Below, in pieces: positions 29,439 through 47,134 of a stretch of 47,134 nucleotides of DNA; the first letter of the stretch is position 1, and each line of letters starts with the position of its first letter. Source of the stretch: Deltaproteobacteria bacterium. GTDB taxonomy: Bacteria > Myxococcota_A > Polyangia > Haliangiales > J016. The stretch is taken from the NCBI GenBank assembly GCA_003696105.1, contig RFGE01000132.1, forward strand, positions 1-47,134. The letters run 5' to 3'. The position numbers were made by a program, and so were the translations under genes. The notes beneath the pieces were generated by a model. The model was not told the DNA's origin. It worked only from the letters and a program-made list of their open reading frames with translations, and ran no database searches.

Positions 29439-31256
29439 TCACCGGACGACGGTGCCCTCGAGGCGCGCGTAGACGCCGCCGTGCGCGATCAGCTCGTCAT
29501 GGCTGCCGCGCTCGACGATGCGGCCGCGTACGAGCACGACGATCTCGTCCGCGCGCCGCACGGTGGACAGCCGGTGGGCGATGACGAGGCTGGTGCGCCC
29601 GGCCATCAGCTCGGCGACGCCGCGCTCGATCAGGCGCTCGGCTTCCGGGTCGACGTGTGCGGTCGCCTCGTCGAGCACGAGCACCTCCGGGTCGCGCACC
29701 AGCGCGCGCGCAAACGCGATCAGCTGGCGCTCGCCCGCGGAAAAGTTGGCGCCCCGTTCGGCCACGGGCGCGTGGATGTCCACCCCGCGGCGCGCCAGCA
29801 CCCGGTCGGCGCCGACGCGCGCGAGGGCGGCTTCGACCTGCGCGTCCGTTGCGTCGGGAGCGCCGATGCGAACGTTGTCGGCGATCGTGCCCGAGAACAG
29901 GAACACGTCCTGGGACACGACGGTGACGAGGCGGCGCACGACCGGCGCGGGCAAGCGAGAGATGTCGCGCCCGCCGACGTAGATCGCGCCTCGGTCGGGG
30001 TCGTACAGGCGCGCGAGCAGCCGGATCAGCGTGGACTTGCCAGAACCGGTCGGTCCGACGACGGCCACCGTATGCCCGCGAGGGACCGCCAGCGACACGC
30101 CGCGCAACACCGGCTCGTCGGGCCGGTAGCCAAAGGTGACGTCGCGCAGCTCGATGGCGGGCGCGCCGGGCCGCGGCGGCGGGATGCGGCCGCCGGCCGC
30201 GTCGGCGTCCGGCTCGCCGGCGACCGGCGCGTCGGGTTCGTCGGTCGCCATGAGTCGATGAATGCGCTCGGTGGCGGCCATCGCCGACTGCATGACGGTG
30301 TACTTGGCCGACATGTCGCGCACCGGCACGAAGAACTTGTTGACGTACTCGATGAACGCGACGACCAGGCCGACGGTAACGCCGCCGTGGCCGATCTGCC
30401 CGGCGGCGTACCAGGCGCCGAGCGCGACCGCGACCGTGCCGATCGCCTCGACGAGCGCATACAGGGTGACGTCGGCGCGGATGGCTCCGAGATAGGCGTC
30501 TCGATGGGCCGCGTTGAGCGCATTGAATTCGGCGTGCGACTGTCGCTCGCGCGTAAACAGCTGCACGACCTTCAGGCCGTTGAGGTGCTCGGACAGGTGC
30601 GCGTTCATCGCCGCGAGCTTGACTCGGATCTCGCGGAACGACGTGCGCATCAGCCGGCGCGCGTACTCGACCACGCCAGCCAGCAGCGGCACCGTCAGCA
30701 GGGTGAGCAGCGCGAACGCCCAGTTGAGGTAGAGCATCATGCCGACGATGGCAGCGAGCTTCACGACGTCGGCGACCAGCGTCACGACGCCGGATGCGAA
30801 CATTTCGTTGATGCTCTCGATGTCGGATGTCATGCGCGTGAGCAATCTGCCGACCGGCATGCGATCGAAAAACGCGGCGCGCTGGTGGAGCACGTGGCCG
30901 TACAGTTGTACGCGCAAATCGCGCATCGACCGCTGGCCGAGCAGTGTGAGCGCGTACAGCTGCGCGAACATCGCGGCCGATTGCAGCACCACCAGCGCCA
31001 TGAATCCGGCGGCGACCCCCGCGAGACCTGCCGTGTCGCCCGCGAGGATGTAGTCGTCGATCGCCAGCTTGATCACGAGCGGCTGCGCCATCTCGAACGC
31101 GACCGACAGCAGCATCATCGCCATCGCGCCGACGAGGAGCAGCCAGTGCGGGCGCACGAACCCCCACACCCACCGCATCAGGCGGGCGTCGTACGCCTTG
31201 CCGAGGACCTCCTCTGGCGCGACGCCGCGTGCGGACGGGGCGGCCGGCGCGGTCAC
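29439..31256 (-). CDS. ABC exporter half-transporter, subunit with intact Walker B glutamate
   Basis: The 605-residue protein has six membrane helices (about 30-330) and a nucleotide-binding domain. Walker A is GPTGSGKST (near 404). The signature is degenerate, FSAGERQ (near 506) instead of LSGGQ. Walker B is VLVLDEATAHVD with the catalytic glutamate intact, and the H-loop histidine is in VIAHRLSTV. The degenerate signature complements the partner's altered Walker B, as in heterodimeric exporters of the TM287/288, BmrCD and LmrCD type. The GTG start overlaps the stop of the upstream partner (GTGA), so the two subunits are made together. The substrate is unknown; lipids, drugs or peptides are all exported by this group. 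Much longer open reading upstream is a GC-rich shadow. Confidence 0.92.
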   Translation of the reverse strand: MTAPAAPSARGVAPEEVLGKAYDARLMRWVWGFVRPHWLLLVGAMAMMLLSVAFEMAQPLVIKLAIDDYILAGDTAGLAGVAAGFMALVVLQSAAMFAQLYALTLLGQRSMRDLRVQLYGHVLHQRAAFFDRMPVGRLLTRMTSDIESINEMFASGVVTLVADVVKLAAIVGMMLYLNWAFALLTLLTVPLLAGVVEYARRLMRTSFREIRVKLAAMNAHLSEHLNGLKVVQLFTRERQSHAEFNALNAAHRDAYLGAIRADVTLYALVEAIGTVAVALGAWYAAGQIGHGGVTVGLVVAFIEYVNKFFVPVRDMSAKYTVMQSAMAATERIHRLMATDEPDAPVAGEPDADAAGGRIPPPRPGAPAIELRDVTFGYRPDEPVLRGVSLAVPRGHTVAVVGPTGSGKSTLIRLLARLYDPDRGAIYVGGRDISRLPAPVVRRLVTVVSQDVFLFSGTIADNVRIGAPDATDAQVEAALARVGADRVLARRGVDIHAPVAERGANFSAGERQLIAFARALVRDPEVLVLDEATAHVDPEAERLIERGVAELMAGRTSLVIAHRLSTVRRADEIVVLVRGRIVERGSHDELIAHGGVYARLEGTVVR

Positions 31257-33019
31257 GCGACCCCCTCGGCGCCGGCGTCGGCGTCCTCGAACTCGGTGCG
31301 GTACAGGTCCGCGTACACGCCGCCGGCGGCGAGCAACTCGTCGTGGGTGCCGGTGGCGACCACGCGGCCCTCGTCGAGGACGACGATCCGGTCGGCGCGG
31401 CGGATCGCCGCGATCCGGTGCGAGATCAACACGGTCGTGCGACCGCGCATCACCTCGTCGAGCTGAGCGAGGATCTCGCGTTCGGTCTGCGCGTCGACGG
31501 ACGACAGCGAGTCGTCGAGGATCAGCACGCGCGGCTCGGCCGCGATCGCGCGGGCGAGCGCGACGCGCTGCCGCTGGCCGCCCGACAGGGTGATGCCGCG
31601 CTCGCCGACGAGCGTGTCGAGCCCGTTCGGCAGCGCGGCGAGGTCGCGGTCCAGCCCCGCGGCGTGGGCGGCGCGGCGGATGCGCACGTCGTCGTTCGGA
31701 TCGGCGCCCGCGTGTGCGAGGCCGTGGCGGATGTTGTCGGCGATCGTCGTCGAAAACAGGTACGCCTCCTGCGGAGCGTAGCCGATCGCGCGCCGCAGCG
31801 ACGCCAGCGGCAGCGTCGTGATGTCGCGGCCGTCGAGGAAGATGTGGCCGGGCGGCGTCTCGATCAGGCGCGGCAGCGTCTCGACCAGCACCGATTTGCC
31901 CGCGCCGGTCCGGCCGACGAGCGCGGTGACACTGCCGGCCGGCAGCGCCAGCGATACGTCGTCGAGCACGCGGCGGCCGTCGACCTCGACGCTCAGATGG
32001 CGGATGTCGATGTCGCCGCGCACGTGCTCCGGCGGCAGGTCGGGGCCGGAGCCGTCGACGATGGTCGGCTCCGCGTCCAGCAGGGCGGCGAGCCGCTTCC
32101 ACGCCGCGATCCCGCGCTGAAACAGCGACAGCATCCAACCGAATGCCAGCGTCGGCCACACGAGCAGCGCGAGGTACGCGTTGAACTGGACGAGCTGGCC
32201 GAGGTCGATGCGCCCATCGACATAGGCGTGGCCGCCGACGTACAGCACGACGACGACGCTCACCGAGCCGAGTCCGCCCAGCAGCGGCATGAGCTGGCCG
32301 CGCAAAAGCGTCACGCGCATGTTCTTGCGCAACAGATCGTCGGCCATGCGCGCGAATCGCCGCTCGCGTTCCGGCTCGGCCGTGTAGGCCTTGATCACGC
32401 CGATGCCGCCGAGGTCTTCCTGCACGGCGGCGGACACGCGACCGAGGTAGTCCTGCACGTCGCGGCTGGACCGGTACAGGCGGCCGGCGAACCCCCGGCC
32501 GACGAGAACCATGAGCGGGTAGGGCAACAGCGCCCACAGGGCGAGGCGGGCGTCGATGCCGAACATGAGCGCGACGCCGGTGCCGAACAGGAACGTCGTG
32601 TTGACGACGTTGAGCACGCCGGGCCCCCACATCGCCCGCACCGTCTGGACGTCTTGTGTGAGGCGCGACATCACGTCGCCGACCGGGTATCGCCGGAAAA
32701 AGGACGGCGGTTGCCGCAGCAGGTGCGCGAACAGGTCCGAGCGCAGGTCGTACTCGGCCTTGCGCGCCGCGTTGAACAGGAGGATGCGCGACGCGATGCG
32801 GAACGTCGCCTGCGCCGCGGCGAAGGCGATCATCGCGACGGCCAGCGGCGGGACGGCGTCCGACGGCGCCGGGCCGCGCAGCGCCTCGATCGTGCGCCCG
32901 AGCAGGTACGGCACGACGAGCGCGAGCGCGGAGGTCGCGACGAGTGCGGCGCAGCCCAGGGCCACCGCGCGCCGATAGCGGCGCAGGTAGGTCCAAGGAG
33001 TGCGGGAGGATGCGGCCAC
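31253..33019 (-). CDS. ABC exporter half-transporter, subunit with degenerate Walker B
   Basis: The 588-residue protein is the first gene of the pair: six membrane helices followed by an ATPase domain. Walker A is GRTGAGKSV (near 368) and the signature is canonical LSGGQRQR (near 480). Walker B is VLILDDSLSSVD, with Asp in place of the catalytic glutamate. In known asymmetric exporters the degenerate site is formed by this Asp-bearing subunit together with the partner's altered signature, exactly the pairing seen here. The start is placed at GTG 33019, which gives the usual family length; an ATG at 33169 would add 50 Arg-rich, unconserved residues. There is no Shine-Dalgarno sequence, but TATAGA ends seven nt before the GTG. 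The gene is divergent from the giant TPR gene. Confidence 0.9.
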   Translation of the reverse strand: MAASSRTPWTYLRRYRRAVALGCAALVATSALALVVPYLLGRTIEALRGPAPSDAVPPLAVAMIAFAAAQATFRIASRILLFNAARKAEYDLRSDLFAHLLRQPPSFFRRYPVGDVMSRLTQDVQTVRAMWGPGVLNVVNTTFLFGTGVALMFGIDARLALWALLPYPLMVLVGRGFAGRLYRSSRDVQDYLGRVSAAVQEDLGGIGVIKAYTAEPERERRFARMADDLLRKNMRVTLLRGQLMPLLGGLGSVSVVVVLYVGGHAYVDGRIDLGQLVQFNAYLALLVWPTLAFGWMLSLFQRGIAAWKRLAALLDAEPTIVDGSGPDLPPEHVRGDIDIRHLSVEVDGRRVLDDVSLALPAGSVTALVGRTGAGKSVLVETLPRLIETPPGHIFLDGRDITTLPLASLRRAIGYAPQEAYLFSTTIADNIRHGLAHAGADPNDDVRIRRAAHAAGLDRDLAALPNGLDTLVGERGITLSGGQRQRVALARAIAAEPRVLILDDSLSSVDAQTEREILAQLDEVMRGRTTVLISHRIAAIRRADRIVVLDEGRVVATGTHDELLAAGGVYADLYRTEFEDADAGAEGVA

Positions 33020-33026
33020 GATGTCG

Positions 33027-33032
33027 TCTATA
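33027..33032 (-). promoter_or_regulatory. TATAGA -10-like box before the ABC exporter operon
   Basis: On the minus strand TATAGA (33032-33027) ends seven nt before the GTG at 33019. No clear -35 is visible. It supports the shorter start and implies a transcript starting at the start codon itself. Confidence 0.3.
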
Positions 33033-33116
33033 GCCCGGATTGCCGTACGGTTGCCGGGGCCGGCCGGCGGCCGCGCGCGGCGCGCGAGCAATCCGGACGA
33101 AAACCCACGGGGTGCG

Positions 33117-33146
33117 TTGAAGCGCGCGACGCGCGCGCGGTAGCAT
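33117..33146 (+). promoter_or_regulatory. Possible promoter of the giant TPR gene
   Basis: TTGAAG (33117-33122) and TAGCAT (33141-33146) are separated by 18 nt, each matching four consensus positions. The start of transcription would be near 33153. The leader of about 37 nt is A-rich (ACACACAAAAAACC) and carries AAAGG shortly before ATG 33190. Confidence 0.4.
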
Positions 33147-33189
33147 CCTAACGCTCCCGAAACACACAAAAAACCGGGAAAGGCGGGAC

Positions 33190-44432
<11,243 letters not shown>

Positions 44433-44433
<1 letters not shown>

Positions 44434-44912
44434 TGCGCGCGGAGGCAACGGTACGGCGGCGGTCGCTGCCGCAGCGGGCGCGCGCACGGATCCGCACGGC
44501 GCGGGCGCGGGTCGGGCTGGCGCTCGCGGTGGCCGGTGCGGCGGCGTGCGGCGGTCGGGCGCCGGCGGCTGCGCCGGGACCGGCGCCCGCGGCGACGGCG
44601 CGCTCGCAACCGGATGCGGGCGTGCCGGACGCCGCGCCGCCGGTCGACTACGCGGAGATCGAACTCGGAAGCGCACAGCCGGTTTTGCCGCTTCTCAAGG
44701 TGGGCGCCGAGCGGATCGGCTGCACGCTGGTCGCGGAGGAGGTGTCGCCGCCGGCGGTCGCGTACCAGTGCGAGACCGGCACGCTGTTCGTCGCACAGGT
44801 GGGCACGCGATTGCGCTACACGTGCCAGCCGCTCGATGCCGCCGCCTGCGATGCACTGATGGACCGCGTCTACCGGACGGTGCTCGACGCGGCGGGCGCC
44901 GGCGGCCGATGA
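44433..44912 (+). CDS. Small putative lipoprotein coupled to the giant TPR gene
   Basis: The 159-residue product has a long arginine-rich n-region (about 27 residues), a hydrophobic core and a lipobox-like AGAAAC (C39), then an Ala/Pro linker (40-65). The mature part contains four cysteines (C-T-L at about 96, YQCETG, YTCQPL, AACDAL) that could form two disulfides, and no recognised domain. The ATG overlaps the TPR gene's stop (TGATG), which implies translational coupling and suggests a linked role, for example an envelope partner of the scaffold. The n-region is longer than normal; no later start codon in frame would shorten it while keeping the hydrophobic core. Function unknown. Confidence 0.7.
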
Positions 44913-45046
44913 TCGGCGGACGGCGAGCGGTGCTCGGCGCGAGGGGCAGGTGACCGCCGCGTCCGCCCCGCGCGGACCAGCGGCGCAAGGAGTCGCGCCC
45001 GCGATGTGCGGTCGCGGCCCGGGCGCTGCCCCGCCCGCGCTGTGCG

Positions 45047-45697
45047 CTACTTCCAGATGCCGAAGGTCGCGGTGAACGTGCGCGTCTTGATCGAGCCGAG
45101 GTTCGCGTCGTCGATCGACGTGAGGCCGTAGGCGTAGCGCAGGTCGAGCGAGATGCCGGTGCCTTTGCCGATCAACCACTCGGCCCCGAGCCCTGCGGCG
45201 GCCGCCACATTGAACGGCTTGAGCGAGTCCTCGTAGTCGACGCCGTCGGTGCCGATCATCCGGCGCGCGTCGATCACCACGGACGCGATCGGGCCGAGGT
45301 AGGCGTACGGCTGGATCGGCCCGGTGAGCGGAATGTCGTAGCGCCCGAACACCGGAACCTCGAAGTAGGTCGCGATGATGTCCGACTCGCGGCCGGACTC
45401 GTTGAGCACCGCGTCCGTTCCCCCCGTCTCGGTGACGGCGGCTTCGACTTGCAGGTCGATGCCGCTGCCGAAGCTGTAGACGAAGTAGTAACCGAGCGTC
45501 GCGCCGACATGGCTCCCGGCCTTGTCGGTCACGTCGCCGCCGAGGCTGCCGACCGCGAGCCCCCCCTTGACGCCGTTGTGCCAGCGCGCGGCGCCGGCGG
45601 CGTCGCCGGTCGGCTGGGTCGCGGTGGCGGATTGAGCCAGCGCCGGCAGCGGCGCGAGCGCGGAGCACAAAGCGAGAGCGCATGCGGTGCGTGTCAT
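45047..45697 (-). CDS. Outer-membrane beta-barrel protein (OmpA/PorT-like small barrel)
   Basis: The 216-residue protein has a clear signal peptide (MTRTACALALCSALAPLPALA, cleavage near residue 21). The mature chain alternates hydrophobic and polar residues in strands typical of an eight-stranded barrel: HNGVKGGLAVGSLGG, VGATLGYYFVYSFG, IDLQVEAAVTE, YFEVPVFGRYD, IQPYAYLGPIASVV, NVAAAAGLGAEW and ISLDLRYAYGLT. It ends FTATFGIWK, close to the terminal-aromatic rule for outer-membrane insertion, though with a final Lys. The YFEVPVFGRYDIP and PYAYLGP stretches resemble the outer_membrane beta-barrel/PorT-like families. No binding function can be assigned. The start lacks a Shine-Dalgarno sequence but has TACAAT eight nt upstream. 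The HEAT gene upstream is on the same strand, 106 bp away. Confidence 0.82.
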   Translation of the reverse strand: MTRTACALALCSALAPLPALAQSATATQPTGDAAGAARWHNGVKGGLAVGSLGGDVTDKAGSHVGATLGYYFVYSFGSGIDLQVEAAVTETGGTDAVLNESGRESDIIATYFEVPVFGRYDIPLTGPIQPYAYLGPIASVVIDARRMIGTDGVDYEDSLKPFNVAAAAGLGAEWLIGKGTGISLDLRYAYGLTSIDDANLGSIKTRTFTATFGIWK

Positions 45698-45705
45698 CGC
45701 GGCGC

Positions 45706-45733
45706 ATTGTAATCAGATCGACGAGGCGCGCAA
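45706..45733 (-). promoter_or_regulatory. Possible promoter of the outer-membrane barrel gene
   Basis: On the minus strand TTGCGC (45733-45728), a 16-nt spacer and TACAAT (45711-45706) precede the ATG at 45697, with the -10 box ending eight nt before it. The -10 matches five of six consensus bases. The transcript would be nearly leaderless. Confidence 0.4.
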
Positions 45734-45803
45734 CGGCTTCGCCGCGCCGGAACGGCATCGCAGTCCGGCGGCCAGGGGGCGTGCGCCGGCCGCCGCCGCC
45801 GCG

Positions 45804-47134
45804 TCACCGGCCGCCCGCCGGGCGCCGGCAGCGCGCGAGGCCGCGGCGAGCCGCCGCCGCGACCGCGCGGTCGTCCAGGTTGGCGGCTCGGCCGAGCAGC
45901 CGCGCCGCGCCGGGCGGGCACAGCCGTCCGAGGCCCTCGATCGCCGCCGCCTGCACGGCGGGGAAAGCGTCGTCGACCGCGGCCTGCTCCACGGCGGGCA
46001 CCGCCCGCGCGCCGCACGCGTCGACCGCTGCCGCCAGCGCCGCGGCAGCTACCCGGACGGCGCGGGAGTCGTCCCACGCCTGGCCGCGGATCGTGCGGAA
46101 CGCGCTCAGCAGCGGCTCGCACACGGGCCCACCGGCCGCGGCCGCGAGCGCGACGGCGCGCGCGCGGACGTGCGGGTCGCGGCCGCGGTCGCGGGCGATC
46201 GCGAGCGCGAGGTCGGCTGCGCGCGGGTCGCGACAGGCGAACAGGCTGGCGAGCGCGGCGGTCTGCACGCCGGCATCCGGGTCCGCGCCGGCGGCTCCCG
46301 CGAGGGCGTCGGCTGCCGCCCGCTGGCCGCACAGGCCGGCGAGGGCGCCGGCGGCGCCGCGCCGCGCGCGCGGCCACCGGTCGGTCCGCAGCACGCGGAC
46401 GAGGCCGGCCGAAGCGGCGGCCGGAAGGTCCGCGCGCTCGGCGAGCGCGCCCACCGCGCGGATGCGCACGCCGGGGTCCGGGTCGGCCAGCGCGCGCGCC
46501 AGCAGCGCGGCGGCGGCCGGAGACGGATTGCGGCCGAGCCCCGCGACCGCCACGCGGCGTAGGGCCGCGCCCCGCGCGCCCCCGGTCCGATCGGTGAGCG
46601 CCGCGGCGGCGGCTTCCCTCGCGGCGTCCGCGTCGATCGCCGCGAGGGCGCCGATCAGCCGATAGCGCACCTCATAGTCGCGGGCGGTCGCGAGCCGGCG
46701 CCGCATCGCGTCGACCGCGACCGCGGGGTCGGGCGCGCGCCGGGCGAGGCCGCCGGCGGCTCGCCACAGGTCGGCCTCGCGCGCGGGCGTATCGGCGCCG
46801 TCCGCGGCCGCGACGATCGCGGCCAGATCCTCGGCCGGCCGTGCGGCGAGCGCGGCGGCGACCGCGGCCCGCCACCGCGGCGTGCCGGTCCCCGCGAGCG
46901 CCGCGAGCGCGTCGAGCGCCTCGGCGCCGTCCGCTGCGGCGAGCACGTCGAGCGCGGCGGTGCGCGCGGCGGGGCGCGCGCCACCATCGGCCGCGATGCG
47001 GCGGGCGGCGGCGACGCCGGCCGGCCCGGCCGCCCGCAGCGCCCGGCGGCAGGTCGACAGCGCGGCCGTGCCTGCGCGCGCGCGCGCGCAGCCCGCGATC
47101 AGCTCATCGAGCGCGCCGGCGCCCGGCGCCACGC
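45804..47134 (-). CDS. HEAT-repeat protein, 5' end beyond the window
   Basis: The 443 visible residues consist of Ala-rich helical pairs of the HEAT/PBS-lyase-repeat type, each about 30-40 residues: for example DPGVRIRAVGALAERADLP, RWPRARRGAAGALAGLCG and DPDAGVQTAALASLFACRD. The repeats make an alpha-solenoid used for protein-protein binding. Several cysteines are spread through the chain (LCG, ACRD, GPVCEPL, DACGA). The first in-frame start inside the window is GTG at 47132, but the frame is open to the edge, so the N terminus, and any signal peptide that would tell whether it is exported, is probably missing. It precedes the outer-membrane barrel gene on the same strand. No specific function can be given. 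Confidence 0.75.
   Translation of the reverse strand, partial: VAPGAGALDELIAGCARARAGTAALSTCRRALRAAGPAGVAAARRIAADGGARPAARTAALDVLAAADGAEALDALAALAGTGTPRWRAAVAAALAARPAEDLAAIVAAADGADTPAREADLWRAAGGLARRAPDPAVAVDAMRRRLATARDYEVRYRLIGALAAIDADAAREAAAAALTDRTGGARGAALRRVAVAGLGRNPSPAAAALLARALADPDPGVRIRAVGALAERADLPAAASAGLVRVLRTDRWPRARRGAAGALAGLCGQRAAADALAGAAGADPDAGVQTAALASLFACRDPRAADLALAIARDRGRDPHVRARAVALAAAAGGPVCEPLLSAFRTIRGQAWDDSRAVRVAAAALAAAVDACGARAVPAVEQAAVDDAFPAVQAAAIEGLGRLCPPGAARLLGRAANLDDRAVAAAARRGLARCRRPAGGR

Noticed and set aside
33020-33169. N-terminal extension of the first ABC gene from ATG 33169
   Set aside because: The extra 50 residues are Arg-rich and unlike ABC exporters, and would overlap the promoter of the divergent TPR gene.

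Overview
The window is very GC-rich, gene-dense bacterial chromosome. Its gene content points to Myxococcota (a Polyangia/Haliangium-like lineage). The evidence is a trypsin-like protease with a MYXO-CTERM tail (GCGC, one transmembrane helix, arginine cluster), a fused-subunit oxo-acid dehydrogenase E1, many lipoproteins, a giant TPR solenoid protein, and a bacterial SET-domain protein. I see no phage genes, transposases, rRNA, tRNA or CRISPR.

Layout. 1-3.4 kb: a saccharopine-dehydrogenase-like gene translationally coupled to a fused alpha/beta E1 of the branched-chain 2-oxo-acid dehydrogenase type. 3.4-5.2 kb: a convergent large lipoprotein. 5.3-9.7 kb: dnaE, then a lytic transglycosylase. 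9.8-10.9 kb: a TPR-zincin protein on the minus strand. 11-16.3 kb: an LpoA-like lipoprotein, then proS, pyrF and rlmB. 16.3-18.2 kb: a RecQ helicase with an unusual UvrD/PcrA-like C-terminal Tudor domain (minus). 18.4-22.4 kb: asd, a secreted trypsin-like protease, and a paralogue whose catalytic serine is aspartate. 22.5-24.1 kb: a SET-domain protein (minus) and a phosphofructokinase (plus). 24.1-26.2 kb: a KtrAB-type potassium uptake pair (minus). 26.2-26.9 kb: 628 bp without a supportable gene. 26.9-29.3 kb: a hybrid PAS-kinase-REC-REC-GGDEF-like sensor (minus). 29.4-33.0 kb: two coupled half-transporters of an asymmetric ABC exporter (minus). 33.2-44.9 kb: a 3747-residue cytoplasmic TPR protein overlapping a small lipoprotein gene. 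45.0-47.1 kb: an outer-membrane beta-barrel and a HEAT-repeat protein cut by the window edge.

How the genes relate. Much of the window is housekeeping (replication, tRNA charging, pyrimidine synthesis, rRNA methylation, amino-acid synthesis, glycolysis). The accessory part centres on the cell envelope and on repeat scaffolds. The most distinctive objects are the giant TPR protein, which shows two repeat classes and a higher-order spacing; the protease/pseudoprotease pair; the RecQ-Tudor fusion; and several genes whose -10-like box ends 7-10 nt before the start codon with no clear Shine-Dalgarno sequence, which suggests leaderless transcripts. Starts, domains and motifs were read by eye. Functional names rest on recognised family motifs, not on database searches.
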